Assembly (NCBI GenBank): GCA_002422345.1
Contig: DIUL01000105.1
Location: forward strand, 1-31,139
Reading direction: 5' to 3'
Source: Acetobacteraceae bacterium UBA6159
GTDB lineage: Bacteria > Pseudomonadota > Alphaproteobacteria > Acetobacterales > Acetobacteraceae
Length of the DNA stretch: 31,139 nucleotides
Both the position numbers and the translations under genes were made by a program. This document shows, piece after piece, positions 22,543 to 30,402 of the stretch (the stretch's first letter is position 1; each line of letters begins with the position of its first letter). A model generated the notes under the pieces. That model did no database searches, was not told the DNA's origin, and was given only the letters and a program-made list of their open reading frames with translations.

Positions 22543-23712
22543 ATGACCGCTCGATCCTGGTTCATCCTCGCCGCCCTTGCCCTGGCGCGCATCAGCTTCG
22601 GCTATCAGTTCCAGACGGTCGCCACGCTGGCGCCCGACCTGGTACCGCGCTTCGGCCTCAGCTACAGCGAACTCGGCGCGATGATCGGGGCCTATATGCT
22701 GATGGGGGCCTTTGCCGCCCTGCCGCTGGGCATGCTGGCCCGCCGGATCGGGGACCGCGTCGTCCTGGGCGGCGGGCTGGCCCTGATGGTCGTGGGCGCG
22801 GTGGTCGGGGTCTGGGACGACGATCCCGCCGGCATCGCGCTGGGGCGGATGATCGGCGGGTTCGGGGCGGTCGCGATGATCGTCCTGCAGAACAAGGTTA
22901 TCGCCGACTGGTTCACCGGCAAGCGGTTCATGGTCGCGATCAGCGTCTCCGTCTGCTCCTACCCGATCGGGGTGGGTCTGGCGCAGCTTGTCCTGCCGCT
23001 GATCGCCAGCACCCATGGCGTCCGCGTGGCATTGGCGAGCGACGCGGTCCTCGCCGCCATATCCCTGGTCCTGTTCCTGGGCAGCTTCCGGCCGTCGCCG
23101 CACGTGGCTGCGGTATCGACGAAGTTCTCCCTGCCCGGCCCGCGGGAGTGCCTGCTGCTCGCCATCGCCGGCTGCACCTGGACCGCCTACACGGCCGGCT
23201 ACGCCGCCTTCGCGTCCTATGTCCCCTCGATGCTGACGCTGCGAGGGGACTCGCTGGCCCTGATCGGGCTGGTGATGACGATCGCGACCTGGGGCAATGT
23301 GCCGGCAACGATGTTCGGCGGCGGGCTGGCGGCGAATTATGGGGCGCTGCGGATTTTGCTGATCGGGACGGGCGTGCTCGTGGTCGGCATGGTCGGCATC
23401 GCGCTGACCGGGATGCCGGTGTTCTGGGCGGTGCTGGTCGGCGTGCTGGGGTCGATCCAGCCGGGCATCATCATGGCCGTCGGCACCCTGTCCGCCAGGC
23501 CCGAGAACCGGGCGGTCGGGATGGCGCTGTTCTACTCGCTTTATTACGCGGGCGGCGCGGTGGGGCCGGCGGTCTGCGGCTGGGTCGCGGACCGGTATGG
23601 CGGGCCGGCGGGCGGGGTGCTGGCGGCGGCGGCGATCTCGGCGCTGGTCGTGCCGCTGTTCCTGTTGCACCGGAGGCTGGCCCAGCATGAGGTCATGCTG
23701 GTTCGGCCGTAG
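22543..23712 (+). CDS. MFS transporter
   Basis: A 389-residue major-facilitator permease with about 12 hydrophobic segments. Motif A is seen between TM2 and TM3 as GMLARRIGDRVVLGGG. The second half contains YSLYYAGGAVGPAVCGWVADRYGG. The N-terminus MTARSWFILAALALARISFGYQFQTVATLAP is typical of the nitrate/nitrite-cyanate-type and OFA-like MFS proteins that import small anions. The frame is open upstream to 22252, but ATG 22543 directly precedes TM1 and is preferred; the extension is Arg-rich. The gene is divergent from the CoA-transferase and convergent with a membrane-protein gene 4 bases beyond its end. The substrate is unknown; a small carboxylate is plausible from context. Confidence 0.87.
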   Translation: MTARSWFILAALALARISFGYQFQTVATLAPDLVPRFGLSYSELGAMIGAYMLMGAFAALPLGMLARRIGDRVVLGGGLALMVVGAVVGVWDDDPAGIALGRMIGGFGAVAMIVLQNKVIADWFTGKRFMVAISVSVCSYPIGVGLAQLVLPLIASTHGVRVALASDAVLAAISLVLFLGSFRPSPHVAAVSTKFSLPGPRECLLLAIAGCTWTAYTAGYAAFASYVPSMLTLRGDSLALIGLVMTIATWGNVPATMFGGGLAANYGALRILLIGTGVLVVGMVGIALTGMPVFWAVLVGVLGSIQPGIIMAVGTLSARPENRAVGMALFYSLYYAGGAVGPAVCGWVADRYGGPAGGVLAAAAISALVVPLFLLHRRLAQHEVMLVRP

Positions 23713-23716
23713 CGGG

Positions 23717-25156
23717 TCAGACCAGCAGGATCGCGCCCCAGGCGAGCACCAGCCCGCCCGCCGTGTAGGCCGCGTTCCACCGCGATCCCACGGTCCAGGG
23801 CGAAACCCCAGCCCAGCGCGCGGTGATGATGGCCGAGGCCGACATCGGCGTCATGCCCACCGCCAGCCCCCAGCCGAGCATGCAGGAGAGGGCGAGGGCG
23901 GAGGGGGGAATGCCGAGGGCGGCGGGGTCGGGTAGGGCGGCTCCGATCAGGGCCACGATGGCGATGGGGTTCAGCCCGATCTGGCCGGTGGCGATCAGCA
24001 CGATGGGGACCAGCAGGGGCACCAGGATCGGCGGCAGCACCCCGATCACCGGCGCCAGCAGGTCAGGCGGCAGGACCGCGCCCACCGTCACCCCCATGAA
24101 GCCGGACCCGGCGAGGACCGTGGCCTCTCCGCGGAACGCCGGCACGCGGGGGATGAAGCGGGCGATGCGGCGGCCGAGGACTCCCGCGATCCGGGCGGGT
24201 GTGACGGGGCGGATGAAGTGGCCGGTCTGTGCCCCGATCCAGATCAGGGCCGCCAGCGGCACGGCCAGGGTGACGGCGGCGACGAGGGAGACGCCGAGCA
24301 GGAGGCTGGTGGCCTCGGAGGCTGCCATGACGGCGAGGACCAACAGGACCAGCGCCAGATGGATGCCCCAGCCGCCGGGGGCCGGTTCGGGTGGTGGGGT
24401 TGGGTGCATCAACCGGTCCTCCAGCCAGCCGACGGCCATGATGGCGATCGAGGTCGCGAAGGCGAGGGGCAGGAGGAGGTGGAGGGAGGCGGTGGGCACG
24501 GCGGTGGCGACCACGACGGTCATGAGGTTGAGGGGGTTCCAGCAGTTCATCACGCAGAACCCGCGCTGGATCGCGAGGAGCATGCGTTTGCCTCGTTCGG
24601 CCTGGTCGGCCCGCGCGTTGGCGTCTTCGAGCCCCCGCGCATTGGCGTGTTCGATCCCGCGCACATTCGCGTGTTCGATCCCGCGTGCATTCGCACGACC
24701 CACCATCGCGCCAAGAAGCTCGATGCTGCCGTAGGAGAGGATGATGCCGAACAGATGCCCGCCTCCGGCCAGGGCGGCGTAGCGACGGCCGGGTGGCTGG
24801 GCGACCAGATGCCGGCCGCAATAGCGGACGAGGGGGCTGGTCTCGGCCGCGTCGCGCAACGTGGTCAGGGCGAGGAAGAACGCCCCATAGACCGCCCCGC
24901 GCTGCCAGCCATCGAGGAACAGGGCCAGCTTCCGGTCACTGGCCGCGACGGCGAGCAGGCCTGCGCCGGCCAGGACCAGGAACAGGATTTGGGCGTAGCG
25001 GCGCTGGCGGGGGAACTCCATGACCAGGAACAGCAGCATCGCCAGCCCGGCGAACCAGCCGGCGCCAGGAACGCCGCCGAACTGGTGCAGCAGGATCGCC
25101 CCGCAGGCGAGCAGATAGGCCCAAGCGCTGGGTGCGATGGTTCGGCGATTGGTCAC
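23717..25156 (-). CDS. Polytopic inner-membrane protein, possible permease
   Basis: A 479-residue protein with roughly 11-13 hydrophobic segments, starting at a GTG codon (25154-25156). The second half (SGFMGVTVGAVLPPDLLAPVIG...LPPILVPLLVPIVLIATGQIGLNPIAIVALIGAALP...MLGWGLAVGMTPMSASAII) has the paired re-entrant look of ion-transporter-superfamily permeases, but I do not recognise a specific family. Between two membrane segments, residues about 153-181 form a hydrophilic loop made of 8-residue repeats (ANARGIEH type), encoded by a 24-base tandem repeat. WNPLNLMTVVVATAVPT follows it. No ATPase or binding-protein partner is adjacent. It is convergent with the MFS gene. Confidence 0.75.
   Translation of the reverse strand: MTNRRTIAPSAWAYLLACGAILLHQFGGVPGAGWFAGLAMLLFLVMEFPRQRRYAQILFLVLAGAGLLAVAASDRKLALFLDGWQRGAVYGAFFLALTTLRDAAETSPLVRYCGRHLVAQPPGRRYAALAGGGHLFGIILSYGSIELLGAMVGRANARGIEHANVRGIEHANARGLEDANARADQAERGKRMLLAIQRGFCVMNCWNPLNLMTVVVATAVPTASLHLLLPLAFATSIAIMAVGWLEDRLMHPTPPPEPAPGGWGIHLALVLLVLAVMAASEATSLLLGVSLVAAVTLAVPLAALIWIGAQTGHFIRPVTPARIAGVLGRRIARFIPRVPAFRGEATVLAGSGFMGVTVGAVLPPDLLAPVIGVLPPILVPLLVPIVLIATGQIGLNPIAIVALIGAALPDPAALGIPPSALALSCMLGWGLAVGMTPMSASAIITARWAGVSPWTVGSRWNAAYTAGGLVLAWGAILLV
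24615..24698. repeat. 24-base in-frame minisatellite
   Basis: Three full units (24615-24638, 24639-24662, 24663-24686) and a partial fourth occur in the reverse-strand membrane-protein gene. The unit length is a multiple of three, so a change in copy number would lengthen or shorten a hydrophilic loop by eight residues without breaking the frame. Units differ at a few positions, so the array is not freshly expanded. Confidence 0.8.
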
Positions 25157-25482
25157 GGGGCGATGTTGCCGGGGGCGGGGGCGTCTGGCCAGACGGGGTG
25201 TTGGGGGATGTCGGATGGTGGGGTGTTCTTGTTCCCCAGGCCTGCCCTGTGATCCCAGGCCTCTCCTCAGCTGTCATCCTGGCCTATCTCCCACGTCATC
25301 CCGGCCTCGTGCCGGGACCAATCGCGGCAGGGTGCTGGTATTGGTCCCGGCACAAGGCCGGGATGACGGCTGAGGAGGGGCGTGGGACGACCGGGGGCAT
25401 TGGATGACGGTTGGAGGGGGCGATCTGGACAGGTCCCGAGCGCGCGCGTAACGCTCCCGGCAAATACCAGGAGGTTTCCCGA
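25157..25482. other. Intergenic region upstream of the ThDP/Sir2 operon
   Basis: 326 bases without a gene. It holds a 29-bp inverted repeat (25294-25368) with an outer partial copy, then about 110 bases before the flavin-reductase start in which the operon promoter must lie. No clear -35/-10 or operator could be recognised. Confidence 0.5.
25259..25380. repeat. Large 29-bp inverted repeat with nested half-copy
   Basis: Arms 25294-25322 and 25340-25368 are complementary at 28 of 29 positions around a 17-base loop; the arm begins CGTCATCCCGGCC and ends GGGACCAAT. Outside, CCTCAGCTGTCATCCTGGCC (within 25259-25284) mirrors 25356-25380, giving an extra degenerate copy of the arm end. This type of CGTCATCCCGGCC palindrome is common in alphaproteobacterial intergenic DNA. 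Confidence 0.8.
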
Positions 25483-26133
25483 ATGCTGTTCGACCTGCAG
25501 AATGTCACGAACGAGAATGTCTACAAGCTTCTGGTCGCGACCATCGGCCCGCGCCCCGTTGCCTGGGTCACCACCCAGGACGTCGACGGCACGGTGAACT
25601 GCGCGCCGTTCTCCTTCTTCAACGCGATGTCCGGCAACCCGCCGGTCGTGGCCTTCGGCATCGGCGGGCGTGGCCCGGGCGACGTCAAGGACACCGGCGG
25701 CAACATCCGCCGCACCGGCCAGTTCGTGGTCAACCTGTGCAGCTATGCGCTGGCGGAACCGATGAACATCACGGCCATCGACTTCCCCAAGGGCGTCGAT
25801 GAGCTCAAGGAAGCCGGCCTGACCACCGCGCCCTCCACCCATGTGAAGGTGCCCCGCATCGCGGAAGCCCCGGTCGCCATGGAATGCGAGCGCCTGGTCA
25901 TCGTCGATGTCGGCATCGACCGCGCCGTCGTGCTGGGCAAGGTCGTGGCCTTCCACATCCAGGACGACTGCGTGCTGGACAAGGATCGCTGCTATATCGA
26001 CACGCCCAAGCTGGACCTGATCGGCCGCCTGCACGGCGGTGGCTGGTATTCCCGCGTCACCGACCGGTTCGAACTGCCGCGCATCTCGGTCGAGGAATGG
26101 GCGAAGCGCAAGGCCGCCAAGGCCGCTGAGTAG
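25483..26133 (+). CDS. Flavin reductase-like FMN-binding protein
   Basis: A 216-residue protein of the flavin-reductase-like split-barrel family. The core reads LVATIGPRPVAWVTTQDVDGTVNCAPFSFFNAMSGNPPVVAFGIG, then NIRRTGQFVVNLCSYALAEPMN, then LGKVVAFHIQDD. Such proteins supply reduced FMN to a partner monooxygenase or act as flavoredoxins. A perfect AGGAGG lies about 8 bases before ATG 25483, setting the start. It is the first gene of a tight forward run (the next gene begins 8 bases after the stop). No monooxygenase is encoded in the operon, so its electron acceptor is unclear. Confidence 0.86.
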   Translation: MLFDLQNVTNENVYKLLVATIGPRPVAWVTTQDVDGTVNCAPFSFFNAMSGNPPVVAFGIGGRGPGDVKDTGGNIRRTGQFVVNLCSYALAEPMNITAIDFPKGVDELKEAGLTTAPSTHVKVPRIAEAPVAMECERLVIVDVGIDRAVVLGKVVAFHIQDDCVLDKDRCYIDTPKLDLIGRLHGGGWYSRVTDRFELPRISVEEWAKRKAAKAAE

Positions 26134-26141
26134 GAGCCGAC

Positions 26142-26897
26142 ATGACGGGCACGATCGACTTCACCCCAGGCGGTTTCGCCTACGCCCCCGGTGTCTTCCA
26201 GTATTCCGCCGGGGTGCGTGCCCTGGCGGGGCATCGGATCGAGCGTGTCCGTTTCTCCCGCGTCGTGCCGGTGGCCGAGGGCTTCCGGCGCATCGCGGCC
26301 TTCCTCCAGGACCAGGGCCGGCCACTGACCGCGTTCTGCGCCTGCGAACTGCGCTCTCCGGCGCCGTTCACCGAGGAAGGGTTCCGGACCTTCAACCTGG
26401 CCTATGCCCAGGTCCTGACCGAGTGGGGCATCATGACCGGGCAGGCCAATCCGGTCGCTCGCAGCAATGTCTGCCCCGAGCTCGACAAGCCGCCCGAACC
26501 GGGCTTCCAGGCGTTCTGCTTCACCAGGCCTGACGCGGACGCGGCGCCATCGTTCATGGTCGCCGGCAGCGGCGAGTCGCCCGAGGGCCGCGGGAACTAC
26601 CGCGACCACATCGTGCGGCTGGATGACGTCTCCCCCGACGCGATGCGGGAGAAGGCGGCGTTCGTCGTGGGGGAGATGGAACGGCGGATGGCGATCCTCG
26701 GCACGGATTGGGCTGCGGTGACCGGGACGCAGGTCTACACGGTCCAGGACATCCACGCGTTGCTGCCCGAGATCCTGATCCGTCGCGGGGCCGCGCCTCA
26801 TGGCCTGACCTGGCACTTCGCCCGCCCGCCGGTTGTCGGGCTGGAGTATGAGATGGATTGCCGGGGCATCGGGGTGGAGCGGGTGATCGTTGCGTAA
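26142..26897 (+). CDS. Conserved hypothetical protein, faintly RidA-like
   Basis: A 251-residue cytoplasmic protein with no signal peptide or membrane segment. FCACELRSPAPFTEEGFRTFNLAYAQVLTEWGIMTGQANPVARSNVCPE is faintly reminiscent of the RidA/YjgF fold, whose members deaminate enamines or aminoacrylates, and a second similar half may be present (TGTQVYTVQDIHALLPEILIRRG). The likeness is weak and I do not claim a function. The gene sits 8 bases after the flavin reductase stop with GGAG before its ATG, so the two are translated together. The pairing recalls the RutC (RidA-type) and RutF (flavin reductase) pair of pyrimidine catabolism, but no RutA-type monooxygenase is present. The ThDP enzyme gene follows after 66 bases. 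Confidence 0.65.
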   Translation: MTGTIDFTPGGFAYAPGVFQYSAGVRALAGHRIERVRFSRVVPVAEGFRRIAAFLQDQGRPLTAFCACELRSPAPFTEEGFRTFNLAYAQVLTEWGIMTGQANPVARSNVCPELDKPPEPGFQAFCFTRPDADAAPSFMVAGSGESPEGRGNYRDHIVRLDDVSPDAMREKAAFVVGEMERRMAILGTDWAAVTGTQVYTVQDIHALLPEILIRRGAAPHGLTWHFARPPVVGLEYEMDCRGIGVERVIVA

Positions 26898-26963
26898 AAC
26901 GGGCGGTATCGCCCATGGCCGACAGCGCGCCATCGCGGTAGTCTCCCCGGCAAGGAGACCTCC

Positions 26964-28670
26964 ATGTCCACGAACGCCAACGTTGCCCTCCGCCTGGCCG
27001 AAGCCTTTGCCCGCCACGGCGTCACCGTCACCTTCGGGCAGAGCCTGCCCTCGGCCTTCCATCTCGCCGCCCCGCATGTCGGGATCAAGCAGGCGGCGTA
27101 CCGGCAGGAGAACGCCGGCGGCGCCATGGCCGACGGCTATGCCCGAGTGTCTGGCCGCATCGGTGTCGTCACCGCGCAGAACGGACCGGCCGCCACTTTG
27201 CTGGTGGCCCCGCTGGCGGAGGCGCTGAAGGCCTCTATCCCCATCATCGCGCTGGTGCAGGAAGTCACGCGGGCCACGACGGACAAGAACGCGTTCCAGG
27301 AGCTCGACCACCTGAACATGTTCGCCCCGGTGGCGAAATGGGTGCGCCGGATCGATCGCGCCGACCGGCTGGAAGACTATGTCGACATGGCCTTCACCGC
27401 CGCCGGATCGGGCCGGCCTGGCCCCGCCGTCATCCTGGTCCCCGCCGACCTGCTGGTGGAAGACGCCCCACCGCCATCCCCGCGTTCCGCCCGCCTGGGC
27501 TTCTATCCGCTCGACCGCACGATCGCCGACCCGGCCGCCGTCGCCAAGGCCGCCGACCTGCTGGCCAACGCTCGCCATCCGGTGATCGTCGCCGGCGGCG
27601 GCGTGCATCTGTCGGACGCGAGTGCCGCTCTGGCCGCCCTGCAACAGGACGCGCATCTGCCGGTCGGCACCACGACGATGGGCAAGGGCGTGGCGGATGA
27701 GAACCATCCCCTGACCCTGGGCGTCGTCGGCTACGTCATGGGCCGCGGTGCCCGCAGCTTCGGCATGCGCGGCATGATCGAAAAGGCCGACGTCGTCCTG
27801 CTGGTCGGCAACCGCACCAACCAGAACGGCACCGATAGCTGGAAGCTGTTTTCACCCGATACGATTTTCATCCATCTCGACACCGATCCGATGGAGATCG
27901 GCCGCAACTACGAATCCCACCGCCTGCTGGGCGACGCCCGACTGACGCTGGAAGCCTTGCGCGACGCGATGCTGACCCGCGACCTGTCCGCGCGGAAAGC
28001 CGCCCGCCCCGCGGTGGAAGCCGAGATCGCCGCCGCCGTCGCCGACTGGCGCACGGTCGTTGCCGGCGTGCGGTCCCGCGATGGCGGCCCGGTGCGGCCC
28101 GAGCGGGTGATGGCCGAACTCGACCAGCGCATGACCGCCTCCGACATCGCGGTGGCGGATGCGTCCTATTCCTCGATCTGGATCGTCGGCGGGCTGACCT
28201 CCCGCCAGGCCGGGCAGCGCTTCCTGACACCGCGCGGGATCGCCGGCCTCGGCTGGGGCCTGCCCATGGCGATCGGCGCACAGTTCGCCGCCCCCGACCG
28301 GCGCGTCGTCTGCCTGTGCGGCGATGGCGGCTTCGCCCATAGCTGGGCCGAACTGGAAACCTTGCGCCGGCTGCAACTTCCGATCACCGTGATGGTCCTG
28401 AACAACGGGATCCTCGGGTACCAGAAGCATGCGGAGGACGTGATCTTCGGCGAACATACCGATGCCGTGAACTTCGCCGCGGTCGACCACGCCGCCATCG
28501 CCCGCGCCTGCGGCGTGAACGGCGTGCGGGTGGAACGGGGGGAAGACGTCGGCGCCGCCCTGGACGCCGCCTTCGCCTCCGGCCAGCCGACGCTTCTGGA
28601 CATCATCACCGATCCCGACGCCAAGCCGCCGATCAGCTTCTATGCCGGGCATTACCCCGAGCCGTTCTGA
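26964..28670 (+). CDS. Thiamine-diphosphate enzyme, acetolactate synthase-like
   Basis: A 568-residue ThDP-dependent enzyme with the standard three domains. The Pyr domain contains the activating Glu49 (YRQENAGGAMADGYAR). The central Rossmann-like domain spans about 190-330. The PP domain carries the GDG (453-455)...NN (480-481) cofactor motif in CGDGGFAHSWAELETLRRLQLPITVMVLNNG. The family includes acetolactate synthase, benzoylformate decarboxylase, oxalyl-CoA decarboxylase and glyoxylate carboligase, all acting on 2-oxo acids or acyl-CoA. No IlvN-type regulatory subunit is nearby, so it is a catabolic member. AAGGAGA precedes ATG 26964. It lies 13 bases before the Sir2 gene. The substrate cannot be assigned from the visible residues. 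Confidence 0.9.
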   Translation: MSTNANVALRLAEAFARHGVTVTFGQSLPSAFHLAAPHVGIKQAAYRQENAGGAMADGYARVSGRIGVVTAQNGPAATLLVAPLAEALKASIPIIALVQEVTRATTDKNAFQELDHLNMFAPVAKWVRRIDRADRLEDYVDMAFTAAGSGRPGPAVILVPADLLVEDAPPPSPRSARLGFYPLDRTIADPAAVAKAADLLANARHPVIVAGGGVHLSDASAALAALQQDAHLPVGTTTMGKGVADENHPLTLGVVGYVMGRGARSFGMRGMIEKADVVLLVGNRTNQNGTDSWKLFSPDTIFIHLDTDPMEIGRNYESHRLLGDARLTLEALRDAMLTRDLSARKAARPAVEAEIAAAVADWRTVVAGVRSRDGGPVRPERVMAELDQRMTASDIAVADASYSSIWIVGGLTSRQAGQRFLTPRGIAGLGWGLPMAIGAQFAAPDRRVVCLCGDGGFAHSWAELETLRRLQLPITVMVLNNGILGYQKHAEDVIFGEHTDAVNFAAVDHAAIARACGVNGVRVERGEDVGAALDAAFASGQPTLLDIITDPDAKPPISFYAGHYPEPF

Positions 28671-28683
28671 CAGGGAGGGACCC

Positions 28684-29436
28684 ATGACGCTCGACCCCGA
28701 TCTGACCGACTTCCGTTCCATGGTCGACGCCGCGCAACGGATCGTGCTGTTCACCGGGGCGGGCATCAGCACCGATTCCGGCATCCCGGATTTCCGCAGC
28801 CCGGGCGGCACCTGGACCAAGATGAAGCCGATCGACTTCTCCGACTTTATGCGCTCCGACTCCGCTCGGCGGGAGACATGGAAGCGGCGATTCGAGATGG
28901 AGCCGATCCTGCGCCAGGCCACGCCCAACCGCGGCCACCGCGCCTGTGCCGAACTGATCCGGATCGGCAAGGCAAGCTGCGTGATCACCCAGAACATCGA
29001 CGGGCTGCACCAGGACAGTGGCATCCCCGACGACAAGGTGATCGAGCTGCACGGCAACACGACCTATGCCCATTGCCTGGAATGCGCGCAGCGTTACGAT
29101 ATCGACTCGTTGCGGGTGGATTTCCAGCAGGACAACATCGTCCCCCATTGCGCCTGCGGCGGATGGGTGAAGTCCGCCACGATCTCCTTCGGGCAGTCGA
29201 TGCCGGTGGACGCGATGCGGAAGGCGGAGCGGGAGACGCTGCGGGCGGACCTGTTCATTTCGATCGGGTCGTCGCTGGTCGTCTATCCGGCGGCGGGGTT
29301 TCCCGAACTCGCCAAGCGCAACGGATCGCGGCTGGTGATCGTGAACCGTGATCCGACCGGCCTCGATGAGATGGCCGACCTGGTGCTGAACCGCTCCATC
29401 GCCGAGGTGATGGGGACCGTTATCGACGTGAACTGA
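28684..29436 (+). CDS. Sir2-family NAD-dependent protein deacylase
   Basis: A 250-residue sirtuin that removes acyl groups from lysine, using NAD+ and yielding nicotinamide. Visible are the NAD-binding TGAGIS (24-29) with SGIPDFRS, TQNIDGLH (102-109), the catalytic His123 in ELHGNT, and zinc ligands Cys131-x2-Cys134 and Cys156-x-Cys158. The second pair is C-x-C where C-x2-C is more usual. The Tyr/Arg pair that marks CobB/SIRT5-type desuccinylases is not evident. GGGAGGG immediately before ATG 28684 sets the start; an upstream in-frame ATG at 28642 overlaps the ThDP gene. It is embedded in a catabolic-looking operon, which suggests it controls a co-encoded acyl-CoA-linked enzyme by deacylation, or works on a small acylated metabolite. 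This role is inference. Confidence 0.92.
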   Translation: MTLDPDLTDFRSMVDAAQRIVLFTGAGISTDSGIPDFRSPGGTWTKMKPIDFSDFMRSDSARRETWKRRFEMEPILRQATPNRGHRACAELIRIGKASCVITQNIDGLHQDSGIPDDKVIELHGNTTYAHCLECAQRYDIDSLRVDFQQDNIVPHCACGGWVKSATISFGQSMPVDAMRKAERETLRADLFISIGSSLVVYPAAGFPELAKRNGSRLVIVNRDPTGLDEMADLVLNRSIAEVMGTVIDVN

Positions 29437-29445
29437 GGACCCGCC

Positions 29446-30339
29446 ATGCTGCGCAACCACGGCCGTTACGACTATTCCAACATCACCAAGCGGCCGGATT
29501 ATTCCTGGCCCGGAGGCAAGCGCCTCGCCGTCTATGTCGCCTTCAACATCGAGGCTTTCGGCTTCGGTGACGGCAAGGGTTCGGCCATCGCGCCGCCCGA
29601 CCAGGCGCTCAGCCATTCCGTCTATTCCTGGCGCGACTACGGCAACCGGGTCGGCGTCTGGCGCCTGTTCGACATGATGGACGAACTCGGCATCCCGATC
29701 GAAGCGCAGATGAACACGGCGATCTATGACGAATGTCCCGACATCGCCGAACGCCTCCGCGCCCGCGGGGATGAGATCGTGGGTCACGGCATCACCAACT
29801 CCGACGAGCAGGGCCACCTGCCGGAAGCCGCCGAACGCGCCCTGATCCAGGACGCCACCGCCGCGATCACGAAACACGAAGGCGCGCCGCCGGTCGGTTG
29901 GATGAGCCCGTGGCTGTCGAACTCCGACGTCACGATGGACCTGCTGCAGGAGGCCGGGTACCGCTACGTCATGGACTGGACGATGGACGACCAGCCCGTG
30001 TGGCTGAAAACCCGCCAGGGCCGCATCCTGTCGATGCCCTACCCGGTGGAGGTGAACGACAACCGGGCGCTGGTCTGGCTGCGCTACTCGTCGGAGGAAT
30101 TCGCCGACATGATCGTCGATCAGTTCGACGAAATGCTGGAACAGTCGGAGGGCCAGCCGCTGGTCTGCCCGATCTCGATCCATCCGTTCTCGATCGGGCG
30201 GCCGTATCGCATGCGGCAGTTCCGGCGGGCGCTGAAGCACATCCTCGGGCATCGGGACCGCATCTGGCTGACCCGGCCGCGCGATATCTGCGCGCATATC
30301 GAAAGCCTGCCGCCGGGCGTGGTGCCGGAGAAGGCGTAA
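29446..30339 (+). CDS. Polysaccharide deacetylase-family protein (PuuE-like)
   Basis: A 297-residue NodB-fold protein. The segment KRLAVYVAFNIEAF replaces the classical TFDDG with an N-I-E arrangement, as in PuuE-type (cofactor-independent allantoinase) and related peptidoglycan-deacetylase-like enzymes. EIVGHGITNSDEQ gives His114 of the metal/catalytic site. GWMSPWLSNSDVTMDLLQEAGYRYVMDWTMDDQPVW and ISIHPFSIGRPYRM complete the fold. There is no signal peptide, so it acts in the cytoplasm on a small molecule, probably an amide, ureide or N-acyl bond, not on cell-wall polymer. It follows the Sir2 gene by 9 bases and is the last gene of the operon. Confidence 0.85.
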   Translation: MLRNHGRYDYSNITKRPDYSWPGGKRLAVYVAFNIEAFGFGDGKGSAIAPPDQALSHSVYSWRDYGNRVGVWRLFDMMDELGIPIEAQMNTAIYDECPDIAERLRARGDEIVGHGITNSDEQGHLPEAAERALIQDATAAITKHEGAPPVGWMSPWLSNSDVTMDLLQEAGYRYVMDWTMDDQPVWLKTRQGRILSMPYPVEVNDNRALVWLRYSSEEFADMIVDQFDEMLEQSEGQPLVCPISIHPFSIGRPYRMRQFRRALKHILGHRDRIWLTRPRDICAHIESLPPGVVPEKA

Positions 30340-30402
30340 GGGGGCCAACGCCGTGCACCTGATTACCGTCAACTTGGTGCAAATCATAAAAAGCTGGAGG
30401 AA

